Assembly: GCA_029261875.1 (NCBI GenBank)
Contig: JAJDAL010000049.1
Span: 1-64,000, forward strand
Direction: 5' to 3'
DNA: 64,000 bases
Source: Deltaproteobacteria bacterium
GTDB taxonomy: Bacteria; Myxococcota_A; UBA9160; JAJDAL01
Made by a program: the position numbers and the translations under genes. Positions 18,632-28,960 of the stretch are shown piece by piece. The notes beneath the pieces were generated by a model. It was given only the letters and a program-made list of their open reading frames with translations. It was not told the origin of the DNA and did no database searches. Within the stretch, counting starts at the first letter, position 1. Each line of letters begins with the position of its first letter.

Positions 18632-18721
18632 GGGGTTCTCCTTACTCGATTCGAGCCGGGATCCTATCGCGTCTGTGCGGCGCCTCACAATCCGGCCCCG
18701 GGCGCGATACACTGCGCGCCC

Positions 18722-20062
18722 GTGAGGATCCTGGCGTTCGCGGTTCTTTCACTTCTGCTCGGGTGCGCAAGCGCGGGTCTGCGCGCGGGGCCCTTGCTGG
18801 GCTACGTCCACACGCGCGAAGCCTCCATCTGGGTTCAAACCGACGCGCCGGCCGAGATCCAGATCCGCTATTTCCCGCAAGGTCGCGGCGAGCATGCGCT
18901 TTGGACCCAGTCCCTCGCCGCCAGCGCGGAATCGGATTTTTCCACGACCGCCGTCCTTGGGGAACTCGACCCCGGGCAGCGCTACGAATACGAACTCTGG
19001 ATCGACGGCCAACGCGCGAGCCGGCCCTATCCCCTGGCGTTTCGCACCCAGTCACTCTGGTGGGGACGCGGCGATCCCCCGGAGTTTTCCGTCGTGACGG
19101 GATCATGCGCCTTCATCGGCGATCCGAAGTCCGATCCCCCGGGTCTCGACTACGGCGGCGATTACGAAATCTTCGACGCCATGGCGGACCTCGCACCGGA
19201 TTTGGTGTTGTGGCTCGGCGACAACCTCTACACGCGCAAAACGGACTATTCCTCGCCCGGCGGACTCCGCTACCGCTACCGCGAACACCGCGCCTCGCCC
19301 TACTTGCAGCGACTGTTGGCCGCCGCCCCCCACTACGCGATCTGGGACGACCACGACTTCGGCCCCAACAACGGCGATCGCACGTATCCGCTGAAGCACA
19401 CCGCCCTCGAACTGTTCGAAACCTATTGGCCCGCGCCCTATTACGGGTTGCCCGACGTACCCGGGGCCTTTCAGGCGTTTGCCTGGGGGGATGTGGATTT
19501 CTTTTTGCTCGACGATCGCACCTACCGAACGCCCAACCGTTGGAAGAGCGCACCCGGGCGCACGATGTTCGGCGCGGATCAACTCGCGTGGTTGCAGGGG
19601 CGTCTGGTCGAATCGCGCGCCAGCTTCAAGGTCGTCGCGGTCGGCAATCAGGTCTTGAATCGCCACAGCCCCTACGAATCGCTGTCGGAGTTTTCCGAGG
19701 AGTACAGAGCGCTGCTTCGCTTCATCGTGGATGAACGGGTGGAAGGCGTCGTGTTCTTGAGCGGAGACCGGCACCACACGGAGCTGGTTCGGGTGGTGCC
19801 CGACGGGGGATACCCCCTCTACGACTTCACGAGTTCCCCGCTTACTTCCGGTGTGCACGTGCTCGCGGCCGGCGAAGCGGAACGCGCGAATCCGGACCGT
19901 GTCGCGGGTACGCTGGTTTCCGAGCGAAATTTCGGAAAGCTTCGCTTTTCCGGACCGCACGAGGATCGGCGGTTGACGCTCGAAGTCTTCGACGCGGCGG
20001 GGGAGCGCCTCTGGGAGCGCACGATTGCGCGCAGCGAACTCGAATTCCCGGCAGCGGACTGA
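18722..20062 (+). CDS. PhoD-like phosphatase/phosphodiesterase lipoprotein
   Basis: A 446-residue protein with a signal sequence and lipobox LLLGC (Cys15), then an Ig-like N-terminal domain and a metallophosphatase domain. Metal-ligand blocks of the PhoD family are present in order: TGSCAF, VLWLGDNLY, AIWDDHDFGPNNGDRT and FLSGDRHHTEL. The family hydrolyses phosphomonoesters or phosphodiesters outside the cytoplasm, usually with calcium and iron. GTG 18722 starts immediately ahead of the signal sequence. It is convergent with the helicase gene, 4 bases apart. Confidence 0.88.
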   Translation: MRILAFAVLSLLLGCASAGLRAGPLLGYVHTREASIWVQTDAPAEIQIRYFPQGRGEHALWTQSLAASAESDFSTTAVLGELDPGQRYEYELWIDGQRASRPYPLAFRTQSLWWGRGDPPEFSVVTGSCAFIGDPKSDPPGLDYGGDYEIFDAMADLAPDLVLWLGDNLYTRKTDYSSPGGLRYRYREHRASPYLQRLLAAAPHYAIWDDHDFGPNNGDRTYPLKHTALELFETYWPAPYYGLPDVPGAFQAFAWGDVDFFLLDDRTYRTPNRWKSAPGRTMFGADQLAWLQGRLVESRASFKVVAVGNQVLNRHSPYESLSEFSEEYRALLRFIVDERVEGVVFLSGDRHHTELVRVVPDGGYPLYDFTSSPLTSGVHVLAAGEAERANPDRVAGTLVSERNFGKLRFSGPHEDRRLTLEVFDAAGERLWERTIARSELEFPAAD

Positions 20063-20066
20063 GTGA

Positions 20067-22991
20067 TTATTCCAAGAGCGCGAGTAGATCTTCGCGCTGC
20101 AGTTGGCCACCGACCTCCGCGCCGCCGATTGCGATCTCGGCTAATTCGCGCTTGCGGTCCTGCAACTCGAGAATCCGCTCTTCCACGGTCTGTTCGGCGA
20201 CCAGGCGGTAGACGACCACCGGGCGATCCTGGCCGATGCGATGGGCGCGATCCGCCGCTTGCTGTTCCACGGCGGGATTCCACCAGGGGTCGAGTAGGAA
20301 GACGTGATCGGCCGCGGTCAGGTTCAGCCCGGTTCCACCGGCTTGCAGGGAGACGAGCATGATGGGCGGCCCGTCTTCGTCTTGGAAGCTCTGGATTACG
20401 CCGGCACGATCGCGGGTGGAACCGTCGAGTCGCGTGAACGGGAAGTCGGCCGCGCGCAGGAGCGGTTCCACTCGGTCGAGCAGCGAGGTCCATTGGGAGA
20501 AGACCAAGGACCTGTGGCCGTCCGCCATGGCGGTCTCGAGTTCTTCGAGGAGCAGGGCGAGCTTCGAAGAATGGGTGGCGTCTTCGTTGCCGGGGACGAG
20601 GCCGGCGTGACAGCAGGCCTGGCGCAAGCGCAAGAGCACCTCCAACGCCGCCATGACATTGCCCCCCTCACGCAGCTTGCGCACCACGTCCGGCAGCATG
20701 GCGGCGCGCAGGCTGTCGTACAGCTCGCGTTCGCCCGCGTCGAGTTCGCAGCGCAACACGATATCCGTGCGCGGGGGAAGTTCCGGGGCGACGTCGCGCT
20801 TGAGCCGGCGCAACACGAACGGCTTGATGCGCTCGCGGAGCCGCTCCGCGGCCTCGGCGTCTCCAGACGCAATGGGACGCGCGTAGCGATCTTGAAAATC
20901 GCTGCGACCGCCGAGCAGTCCCGGGTTCGCAAAGTGCAATTGGCTCCACAGCTCTTCCAAGCGGTTTTCGACCGGCGTTCCGGTCAGGGTCAGGCGGAAG
21001 GGCGCTTCGAGGGAGAATGCGGCCCGAGCCGCTTGGCTGTCCGGGTTCTTGATGTTCTGGGCTTCGTCCAACACCACGGTCTGCCAGGCGACCGCCTTCA
21101 GGATGTCCGCATCGATGCGCAGCAGTGCATAGGTGGTGATGGTGAGGTCGGCCTCGGGGTCGAGCGCGCGGGAAGGGCCGTGGTAAATCGAGACGCGAAG
21201 GTCGGGGCGAAAGCGCTGGGCTTCATCGGCCCAGTTGTGCAGCACGCTGGTGGGCGCGACCACGAGCGTGCGCCCAGCGACGGCGCACAACGCCTGTAGC
21301 GTTTTCCCCAACCCCATGTCGTCGGCGAGAAGTCCGCCGAGTCCCGCTTGGCGGAGGAACAACAACCAATCGACACCGCGTTTTTGGTACGCGCGCAATT
21401 CGGCCTGGAGTCCGTCGGGAAGCGGCGCGTGGGGAAGCCCCTCGAAGCCCGTCACGAGGCTTTCCAGCTGGGCGAAGTTGGCCGGGCGCGGCTCCTCGAG
21501 GTCGTCGCACAGGCGCGCCAGATCCGGCAGCGCACTCGCCGGGAGTGCGTCGCGATCGCCCTTGGCGGCCAACAGGTCGGCGAGTCGCTCCGCGTGACGG
21601 GACAGCCATTCGGTCGGGATCGGGGCGAACCCGCCACCCAGGAGAGGGACCAGGGACTCGCCTTCGCGCCAAGCGCGAAGCACCGAACTGGCATTCGCGG
21701 TGCGGCTCTCTTCGGCATCGGATTCGGACACGAAGCCGAGATCGAAGTCGTCGGCTTCGACGTGGAGTCGGGGCACGAGGGCGGGCGCGAGATAGAAATC
21801 TTCGCCCGCGTCGCCGCGAATGTTCGCGGAAGATCGGCGCAGCAGCTCCGCCGTGGCGATGGCCTCTTCCCCAGTCAGGCGCTGGCGATGCCCCGGGGCG
21901 AGCTTCAGTTCATTGTGGAGTTCGCGCGTCAAGCGGCGTTCTTCGACTTCGTCGCGGATCGGAACCTCGCCCGCCAGGGGGACCAAACGGCCGGCGTCGA
22001 TGCGCGCGGTGGCCGGATCGCCGTAGACCAACGTCGGGAAAACGCACAGGGCATCGCCTTCGCGGGTCACCTCGACCTCGATGCGCGGTCGCACGACGGT
22101 GGCGGTCGGCAGGCGCTGGGTCGCGATCTCGATTTCGAGTCGCTCCCGCAGATCCGGGAGGACCTGGGATACGAGTTCGGCGACGTCGTCGGGGCTGTAG
22201 ATGCGACCGCGTGAGAACTCCTCGAGTTCGCGGCGGGTGAGGACACTTTCGCCCACCGGGCGCAGGACGGAGCCACACAGCACGGCCCCGTTTTGAAAGA
22301 TCTCGCTGATGCTGCGATCCGGCTCGACGAGCAAGCGAAAGCCTTCCTCGCAGTCTTCGATTCGCCCGCGCGGCAACACCGGATCCGCCGACGCTTCCAC
22401 GCGCGTACCGTCCAAGCGGACATCGGCGCAGCGTGCGAGTGCCGCCAGCAGCGCGCCCATCTTTTCCCGCGGCATGGTCCCGCTGCGTTGGGAACCCAGG
22501 ATGTGTTCGACCGCCAGGTCCGCCTGGGATGCGGCGAAGCGCGGACCATCGACGCGATCCGAGGCGACGGCGGAAAGCGTGGTGCGCAGGGGTTCGTCGC
22601 GATCCGCGAACACCACATGGCGTTGCAGCGTCAGCTCTCGACCCGTTCGCTCGAACCGGTAACTCAGAAACCCCGACGATTCGCCACGGCCGGGCAGGGG
22701 CGTCCCACTGCGTTCCGCCTGGCGAGCGGCAATGATGCCGGCGGCAACGTGTTCACACGGGTCTTCGGGACTCGCGCATTCGCATTCCCAGTCTTCGTCC
22801 TCGAGGTGGAGCGTGACGGCCGGACACTGCATGCCGCCGCGGGTATTGACCTGGAGTTCCATGCAGGAGTCGTCGCGGCGGGTGGAGATGACCGCCCCGG
22901 CGCGCGATAGCTCGACGCCTCGCGACCAGACGCCCGAATTGCATTCGTTCCGGATCGTCTGGAACAGTGCGTCCATGGGGTCGTTCGCCAT
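20067..22991 (-). CDS. SWIM zinc-finger SNF2-family helicase
   Basis: A 974-residue protein of the bacterial RapA/HepA-like SNF2 group. The N-terminus carries a SWIM zinc finger ([17 protein letters not shown], near residues 70-86). A long middle region follows. The ATPase starts near residue 530 with [16 protein letters not shown] (Walker A), [11 protein letters not shown] (Walker B) and [15 protein letters not shown]; the second lobe contains [32 protein letters not shown] and DRAHRIGQ. Such proteins remodel nucleic-acid/protein complexes, for example recycling RNA polymerase; the exact partner is unknown. It is followed on the same strand, upstream, by Prc (18-base gap), so both may share a transcript. 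Confidence 0.92.
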   Translation of the reverse strand: MANDPMDALFQTIRNECNSGVWSRGVELSRAGAVISTRRDDSCMELQVNTRGGMQCPAVTLHLEDEDWECECASPEDPCEHVAAGIIAARQAERSGTPLPGRGESSGFLSYRFERTGRELTLQRHVVFADRDEPLRTTLSAVASDRVDGPRFAASQADLAVEHILGSQRSGTMPREKMGALLAALARCADVRLDGTRVEASADPVLPRGRIEDCEEGFRLLVEPDRSISEIFQNGAVLCGSVLRPVGESVLTRRELEEFSRGRIYSPDDVAELVSQVLPDLRERLEIEIATQRLPTATVVRPRIEVEVTREGDALCVFPTLVYGDPATARIDAGRLVPLAGEVPIRDEVEERRLTRELHNELKLAPGHRQRLTGEEAIATAELLRRSSANIRGDAGEDFYLAPALVPRLHVEADDFDLGFVSESDAEESRTANASSVLRAWREGESLVPLLGGGFAPIPTEWLSRHAERLADLLAAKGDRDALPASALPDLARLCDDLEEPRPANFAQLESLVTGFEGLPHAPLPDGLQAELRAYQKRGVDWLLFLRQAGLGGLLADDMGLGKTLQALCAVAGRTLVVAPTSVLHNWADEAQRFRPDLRVSIYHGPSRALDPEADLTITTYALLRIDADILKAVAWQTVVLDEAQNIKNPDSQAARAAFSLEAPFRLTLTGTPVENRLEELWSQLHFANPGLLGGRSDFQDRYARPIASGDAEAAERLRERIKPFVLRRLKRDVAPELPPRTDIVLRCELDAGERELYDSLRAAMLPDVVRKLREGGNVMAALEVLLRLRQACCHAGLVPGNEDATHSSKLALLLEELETAMADGHRSLVFSQWTSLLDRVEPLLRAADFPFTRLDGSTRDRAGVIQSFQDEDGPPIMLVSLQAGGTGLNLTAADHVFLLDPWWNPAVEQQAADRAHRIGQDRPVVVYRLVAEQTVEERILELQDRKRELAEIAIGGAEVGGQLQREDLLALLE

Positions 22992-23009
22992 GGAGTTTCC
23001 GTTCGGCCG

Positions 23010-25004
23010 TTACTCGGCTTGGAGGGTGACCAGGTCCGCGAGAACGGAGACGGCCTCGATTTGCTGAATCGAAAGCTCGTCTTTGTCTTTCTCTTCGGCG
23101 TCGCTTTCGGCGCCCTCGTCCTTCTTCTCGTCTTCGCTGGCTTCTTCGCGTTCCTTCAGCATCTCGGCGAGGTGGACTTCACTCGATTTTTCTTCCGCTT
23201 CCTCGAGCCGCTCGACCACCTTGGCGAATTCTTCGATCTTCGCGATGCGCTTCGCCGAGCGCTTGGCGAGCTCTTTGGCGACTTTCCGCGAGATGGGCTT
23301 CCACTGCGCCTGACCGGGCCGGCCGTTGGCGCGCTCGCTCGCGAACGCGTCGATGGTCTGGCTGGGAAGTGCATAGGGCTGGGATTTCTCGCCGATCTCG
23401 TCCGTATTGAACAGGGAAGGGATGACGACATCCGCATTGACGCCGAGGAGCTGAGTCGATGCGCCGCCGGGACGGAAGAAGCTGGCGGTGGTGACCTTCA
23501 AGGCGCCCAACCCGGGAGCCAGGGGGACGACGGTCTGTACCGTGCCTTTGCCGAACGTGTGGTCGTCGCCCACGATCACCGCGCGGTCGTAGTCCTTCAG
23601 GGCCCCCGCCAGAATTTCGCTCGCCGAGGCGCTGACGCGCGAAATCAGGACCACCATGGGGCCGCTGTAGAGCAAGCGATCGTCGCGATCGTTCAACACG
23701 TCGCGGCGGCCGCCGGAATCGCGAACCGCGACGACTCCGCCGCTCTTGATGAAGAACCCCGAAACCAAGACGGCTTGTTCGAGCAACCCGCCGCCGTTCT
23801 TCGACAGGTCGAGCACCAGCCCGTCTGCGCGCTCGTCGTTCATTTCGGTGAGGAGCTTGCCCACGTCTTCCGCCGCGCGGCGCTTGTCCGGGTCGTCGTC
23901 GCCGTAGAAGGAGGGCAGCTCGATGATGCCGAGCTTGAGCGTCTTGTCTCCCACGGTACGCGTCTCGTATCGCAGGCTCGCCGCTTGATCCTGAAGGTCG
24001 ATCTTGTCCCGTACGATGGTGACCGTAAAACGTTCGGTCTTGTCGCCCTGGCGCAGAATCGTGAGATGGACCTTGGTCCCCTTCTTGCCGCGGATCAGGC
24101 GCACGACGTCGCGCAACGCCATGTCGATCACGTCCACCGGGTCGCCGCCGTCGTCCTGGGCCACGGCGATGATCTTGTCCTGGGGTTTGAGGGAAGCGTG
24201 GGGTTTCAGGGAAGACTGACGGTCGGCGGCGCCACCGGGGATGATGTGTTCCACGACGCTGTAACCGTCCGGCGAGCGCAGCGCGACACCGATGCCTTCG
24301 AGGGATAGACCGGTGCTGATCTGGAAATCTTCCAGGGCGTCGGCGGAGAAGTAGCCCGAGTGCGGGTCGAGGGCCGTGGCGAAGGCGTCGAGGAACAGGG
24401 CGTAGACGTCTTCCGCCGTCAGCTCTCCGGCCCGCCGCGTCAGCAGCTCGTAGCGATGGATCAGCTTCTCTTTGGCTTCGTCGAGTTCGCTGTCGGCACT
24501 CAGATAGTTCGAGATCTGAAAATGAATCAATCGCTTGCGCAGGTCCGCCAGTTCCTTGGCGTTCTTGGGGTAGCCGCGGTCGTCGGGGTCGAGCACCAGG
24601 CGGGTGGACTCATCCAAGGCGAACTCGGGGTCCGCGAGCAACGTGCGGGCGAAGGCCTCCATTTCGCTGTAGCGCTTCACGAGCTGTTTCTGCAGATCGT
24701 CGAGCTTCGTGCAGTTGCCCCGGGAGATGTCGTCGAACAGAGTGCGAAGGGATTTCTCGAGGGCATCCACATCGGACTTCATGAGCAACGTCTTCGAGGG
24801 ATCGATCTTCTTTAGATAGGACTCCGCGGCCCGCTGCCGGATCTCGCTGGAGAGCTGCCGGTATTGCAGGTGCTTCTGCAGGTAGCCCCGCAGAAGTTTG
24901 GGAATCGCATCACAATTGAGCGTGCGCGCTGCAGCGGCGGGTGAGCCTGGGGCTTGTGCCACTGCAACGGCCAGCAACACGAGCGCAAGCCGACGGGTTT
25001 TCAT
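23010..25004 (-). CDS. prc: Carboxy-terminal (tail-specific) protease Prc
   Basis: A 664-residue periplasmic S41-family protease, close in size to E. coli Prc (682). It has a signal peptide (MKTRRLALVLLAVAVAQ), an N-terminal helical domain, a PDZ domain (about GVALRSPDGYSVVEHIIPGGAAD), then the catalytic core with LDLSKNGGG, the Ser region SRVSASASEILAGAL and the Lys region DHTFGKGTVQTVVPL. The C-terminal domain ends in a highly charged Glu/Lys-rich stretch. Prc degrades or trims periplasmic proteins by recognising hydrophobic C-termini. It lies upstream of the SNF2 gene and divergent from the acyltransferase gene. Confidence 0.93.
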   Translation of the reverse strand: MKTRRLALVLLAVAVAQAPGSPAAAARTLNCDAIPKLLRGYLQKHLQYRQLSSEIRQRAAESYLKKIDPSKTLLMKSDVDALEKSLRTLFDDISRGNCTKLDDLQKQLVKRYSEMEAFARTLLADPEFALDESTRLVLDPDDRGYPKNAKELADLRKRLIHFQISNYLSADSELDEAKEKLIHRYELLTRRAGELTAEDVYALFLDAFATALDPHSGYFSADALEDFQISTGLSLEGIGVALRSPDGYSVVEHIIPGGAADRQSSLKPHASLKPQDKIIAVAQDDGGDPVDVIDMALRDVVRLIRGKKGTKVHLTILRQGDKTERFTVTIVRDKIDLQDQAASLRYETRTVGDKTLKLGIIELPSFYGDDDPDKRRAAEDVGKLLTEMNDERADGLVLDLSKNGGGLLEQAVLVSGFFIKSGGVVAVRDSGGRRDVLNDRDDRLLYSGPMVVLISRVSASASEILAGALKDYDRAVIVGDDHTFGKGTVQTVVPLAPGLGALKVTTASFFRPGGASTQLLGVNADVVIPSLFNTDEIGEKSQPYALPSQTIDAFASERANGRPGQAQWKPISRKVAKELAKRSAKRIAKIEEFAKVVERLEEAEEKSSEVHLAEMLKEREEASEDEKKDEGAESDAEEKDKDELSIQQIEAVSVLADLVTLQAE

Positions 25005-25139
25005 GGGGCGAGGAAGATAACAACCCGGTCCCGCCTTGCGAAGGGGGGGGTGGAACATGAAATCCCAGTAGTTCTGGGCAGTTAAATTTGGTGCGATCGG
25101 GAGCCGCTTCGGCATACTGTCGCCGGCGAGGAGCCGATC

Positions 25140-26138
25140 GTGATCGACCTGGAGCGCCTGAAGTCCCTGAATCTCAGCCCCAAGCCCTGGGGGCAGATCC
25201 TTTTGGCCAACCTGGCCATGCGCTGGGACTACCGTTTCCCGCGCCGGACCGAGATCGTGATCGAAGGCAAGCAGAACATTCCCCTGGACCGGCCCGTGCT
25301 GTTCGCCATGAATCACACGGATCGCTTCAACTATTTCCCCTTCATGTACCAGCTCTACCGCGATGGCGGAGAGAACCACCGCCACATCTCGGTCTGGGTG
25401 AAGGGCAAATATTACGAGAACCCGCTGATGGGCGCGTTCATGCACGCCACGAACAACATCCCTTTGCCATCGCGCGGCTACGTGCTCACCACGGAATTTC
25501 GCGCGAAGCTCGGCCGCAGGCCCAGCAACGAAGAATACCGACAGATTCGGGACATTACCGAGGCACCTCGGGAGGACGTTCCCCGGCTGCTCGCCCAGGC
25601 GACCGAAAACGTCCCGGACCTGGTTCGAAGTTACGGGGGGAATGACGGAAGCGGCTTCCGCGATTACTTCGACCGGAACTTCGACGCCATGATGGCGGAA
25701 GTCCTGCGCTTGACCCGCGTGGCGTTGGGCTTCGGACTGAACGTCCTCGTCTTCCCCCAAGGCACGCGCTCGATTCGCTTGCCCAAGGGGCACGTCGGGC
25801 TCGTGCAAGTCGCCCAACACCTGGGTCAAACCATCGTTCCCGTTGGCTGCAACGGGTGCGACCACGTCTATCCCACTTCGTCGCCCTTTGCGGCCGGGGG
25901 GCGCCCGGTCTACCGCATCGGCGAACCCCTGGAGCCCGATGGCCTCGAGCTGGCTCCCCACCGCGTGAAAGAGCCCTTCACGCCGTTCACCCAGGCAGCC
26001 GAACAGCGCTATGGGGATCGCTTTCGCGCGCTCACGGAGGTCGTGATGGATCGCATCAACGACCTCCTCGATCCCGAGTACCAGCGCGCCGATGACGGCC
26101 TCTCCGACGGCGTTCAGGGTGTCGATCGTTTTATTTGA
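25140..26138 (+). CDS. PlsC-like acyltransferase with altered motifs
   Basis: A 332-residue protein of the glycerolipid acyltransferase fold. The catalytic block reads AMNHTDRFNYF, giving H-x4-N where the family has H-x4-D, and the phosphate-binding block reads FPQGTRS instead of FPEGTRS. The later IVPVGCNGCDHVYP resembles the VPV block IV. About 60 residues separate the two active-site blocks beyond the usual distance. It probably transfers or binds acyl groups at the membrane face, but the two substitutions make the substrate and even activity uncertain. GTG 25140 follows GAGGAG. Confidence 0.75.
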   Translation: MIDLERLKSLNLSPKPWGQILLANLAMRWDYRFPRRTEIVIEGKQNIPLDRPVLFAMNHTDRFNYFPFMYQLYRDGGENHRHISVWVKGKYYENPLMGAFMHATNNIPLPSRGYVLTTEFRAKLGRRPSNEEYRQIRDITEAPREDVPRLLAQATENVPDLVRSYGGNDGSGFRDYFDRNFDAMMAEVLRLTRVALGFGLNVLVFPQGTRSIRLPKGHVGLVQVAQHLGQTIVPVGCNGCDHVYPTSSPFAAGGRPVYRIGEPLEPDGLELAPHRVKEPFTPFTQAAEQRYGDRFRALTEVVMDRINDLLDPEYQRADDGLSDGVQGVDRFI

Positions 26139-26147
26139 GTGGTTCCC

Positions 26148-28946
26148 CTAGCCCCGGTTCGAATCGCCGTCGCTGGGGTCTATCGGAAGAAACTCGAAGG
26201 GGTCGCGCCAGCGATCTCCGATGCGGTCCATCAGGGTCGCGATGCGTTGTCCCTGGACCCGATTGAGATTGCGGTAGACCTGGGCCGCGATGCGGGGGTA
26301 GCGGTGACGCAGGCGAACCATGTCTTCGGCAGTGATGTGGAGTAGACGGATATCGGTCAGCGCATCGGCGTCGGCGGTGCGCCGACCCGACGCCATGGCG
26401 CTCGGTCCCACCACTTTTCCGCGGGCGATCTTCGACATCTGCACCCGGGAACCGTCGCGCACGAAGGAGATTCCCACTTCGCCGTCGATCACGACCGCGA
26501 TGTCGTGGGCATCGTCGCCTTCGGAAAAAAGCTTCTCGCCGCCGGGATAGCGCTTGAGGCTTCCCATCAACGCGACCACCCGCGCTTGTCGCGGCCCCAG
26601 ATCCTGGAACAGTTCGATGGTGGAATGCGGGTCGCGTCCGAGGTCCAAGCGCAAGACGTCCCACAGGGTGACGATGCGGACGGACGCGCACAGGGCCGGC
26701 GTCAGGGTCACGTCGATCAACCAGGCGGCGCCCAGGGTCAGTGCGGCGAGCATACCGAATTCCGCATGGCTTCGAAGCTCGCTGGTGGTGAGCACCAGGA
26801 AGCCCAGGCACAAGCCGGCCGTGGTGTAGGTGACCGGGCGAATCACCACGCGTAGAGCGGAACGGGTGGCGGGCATTTCGCGCGCAGCGCGTTTGGCGTC
26901 GCGGTTGAAGCGTGCGAAGTAGTGGATGGTGTCGTCGACCGCCACGCCCAGGGCCATGCAGGCGATCAGGCTCGTGGCCGGATTCAGGGTGACGCCCGAC
27001 AGACCCAGTGCGCCGAAATAGATCGCGATCGGCAGGACGTTGGGGAAGAGCGCGACCAGACCGATGCGAAACGATGTGAACATCGCCGACAGCACCAGGT
27101 AGATGATCCCGATCGCGATCGCGATGCTTTGCACCTGCCCGCGCGCGATATCGTCGACGGTGCGGTTCAACAGCACGATGCTGCCGGTGACGTTGGAATC
27201 GATATGGGGCGGCAGACCCTTCAAGCGTTCTTCGATCCGCGTGATGAGTGTAGCCAGACGTTCGGAATCCTGAATCCGTGTTCGCACCAGGAGATTGGTC
27301 TTCTGGTAGCGGGAATCCACCAGTCGATCGAGGTCGTCGCTGGCTCCGAACAGGTAGAGCTGCATGGCCAGCCGCTTGGTTGCGGGAATGGCGAAGTGGT
27401 CGGGATTGCCGGCGTGGAGCGATTGATTGATCAACATCGCGTAGTCGACGATCGAGGTGGCGCCGCCGATCTCCGGTTGCGCGCGTAGCCAATGTTGGAA
27501 ATCGCGCAGCTCGCGCAGGTTGGCGGGTTCCGCGAACGCTTCGGCCACGGGCGATTCGAAAGCCACGTAGAAGGTGTTGACACCTCCCAGGCGCTCGTTG
27601 ATTTCGTTGTAATCCCGACGCACGTCCGAAGACTCTTTCCAGCCGTTGATGTAACCGGTCGAGACGCGCACTTCCGTGGTCGCGGCGGCCATCAGAATGA
27701 GGATTGCGACGCTGACGCCGATGATGATGCCCCGATTCTTGAAGTCGAAATCCGACAGGCGATTGGCGAAGCGCTGGAGGGGCGTTTCCCGATGGGCGCC
27801 CACGCCGCGCTTGGGAGACGGGAGCAGCGCCAGCATGGCGGGCGTGAAGGTGAGGGAAACGATTGCGGTGAAGGTGATGCCGAGGACCGCGAAGCGACCG
27901 AATTCCCGAATGGCCGCGAGTGGGTTCACGGTCAACGACAGGAATCCGGCGATCGTGGTGATGCCCGTAATGGCGATCGGGAGACCGACGTCTCGAATCG
28001 ATTGGGCGACCAGCTCGCGTCGGTCGGCCCCGGGGCCCGCGTGGCGCGCGGCATCGTAGTATTCCGATACCACGTGCATGGAATACGCGAAGCCCAGGGT
28101 GACGATCAGCGGAGGCACGATGGTGGTCACGAGATTCAGGGAATGCCCGAACCAGCCCATGGCGCCCAGGGTCCAAGCCAGCGAAATCGCAATGGTGGAA
28201 AGCGGGAGCAGGGCACCCCGAAAGCTCCGGAAAGCCGCGACCAGCATCAGCCCGATGATGCACGCGATGCCGGGCACGATCCGCGCAAAATTCCTCTGCA
28301 AGGCCTCGCTGGTGCGCGACTTCACGTGCGGTGCACCGCTCATCCACAATTCGAGGTCGCCGCGTTCCTGGTCTGCGAGGGCGCGAATCCGGCGGTCGAT
28401 CCCGCTGCGGATCAGCTCTTTGTCCGAGAGACGGTTGAAGTAGACCAGGAGCGCCGTCGATTGGCCGTCTTTTGAGAGCAGGCTGCCGCCGTAGATCGGA
28501 TTCGCGAGCACCGTGGCGCGCAGGTCGGCGAGTTCGGCAGGGGACCTGGGGATCTCGTCCAGGAAGGGCGCGATTTCGATCAGGTCGTCTTCGGCCTTGA
28601 TGTTCGTGGCGGTCGCGAGCGACAGGACGTGGTGGACTTCCGGTAGCGCCTCGAGCTGTTCCGTGAGCCGAACGATGCGCTCGAGGTTCTCGGCTCGAAA
28701 CAGTTCCGCTCCCGCCAGGGCGAGAACCAACGGTTCGTCGCTGCCGAATAGATTGCGAATGCGGTCGTAGACTTCGCGCGCGTCGTGATCCTCGGTCAGC
28801 AGGCGATCGGCGGAAGGGTCGATTTCCAGGCGAACGGCGCCGGTCTTGGGATCGACGATGCCGCACAGGGCTATGGCCGTCAGGAGAAATACCACCGTCA
28901 AGACGGCGACCGGATACTTCGAGGCGATGGCGAGAAAACGGCTCAC
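26148..28946 (-). CDS. RND/MMPL-family exporter with C-terminal cyclic-nucleotide-binding-like domain
   Basis: A 932-residue inner-membrane protein. Residues about 1-750 form the MMPL/RND pattern: one N-terminal helix, a large periplasmic loop, five helices, a second helix and loop, and five more helices, with the intramembrane motifs LGFAYSMHVVSEYYD and LGVAVDDTIHYFARFNRD. Residues about 770-900 form a CRP-like cyclic-nucleotide-binding beta-roll (YPGGEKLFSEGDDAHDIAVVIDGEVGISF). Family members move lipids, sterols or hopanoids. The fusion suggests regulation by a nucleotide or a structural role; the usual Arg-Ala-Ala phosphate-binding loop is not obvious (GPSAMASGRRTA). The LolA-like gene lies 14 bases upstream. 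Confidence 0.88.
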   Translation of the reverse strand: MSRFLAIASKYPVAVLTVVFLLTAIALCGIVDPKTGAVRLEIDPSADRLLTEDHDAREVYDRIRNLFGSDEPLVLALAGAELFRAENLERIVRLTEQLEALPEVHHVLSLATATNIKAEDDLIEIAPFLDEIPRSPAELADLRATVLANPIYGGSLLSKDGQSTALLVYFNRLSDKELIRSGIDRRIRALADQERGDLELWMSGAPHVKSRTSEALQRNFARIVPGIACIIGLMLVAAFRSFRGALLPLSTIAISLAWTLGAMGWFGHSLNLVTTIVPPLIVTLGFAYSMHVVSEYYDAARHAGPGADRRELVAQSIRDVGLPIAITGITTIAGFLSLTVNPLAAIREFGRFAVLGITFTAIVSLTFTPAMLALLPSPKRGVGAHRETPLQRFANRLSDFDFKNRGIIIGVSVAILILMAAATTEVRVSTGYINGWKESSDVRRDYNEINERLGGVNTFYVAFESPVAEAFAEPANLRELRDFQHWLRAQPEIGGATSIVDYAMLINQSLHAGNPDHFAIPATKRLAMQLYLFGASDDLDRLVDSRYQKTNLLVRTRIQDSERLATLITRIEERLKGLPPHIDSNVTGSIVLLNRTVDDIARGQVQSIAIAIGIIYLVLSAMFTSFRIGLVALFPNVLPIAIYFGALGLSGVTLNPATSLIACMALGVAVDDTIHYFARFNRDAKRAAREMPATRSALRVVIRPVTYTTAGLCLGFLVLTTSELRSHAEFGMLAALTLGAAWLIDVTLTPALCASVRIVTLWDVLRLDLGRDPHSTIELFQDLGPRQARVVALMGSLKRYPGGEKLFSEGDDAHDIAVVIDGEVGISFVRDGSRVQMSKIARGKVVGPSAMASGRRTADADALTDIRLLHITAEDMVRLRHRYPRIAAQVYRNLNRVQGQRIATLMDRIGDRWRDPFEFLPIDPSDGDSNRG

Positions 28947-28960
28947 GGGGAATCGGGGGG

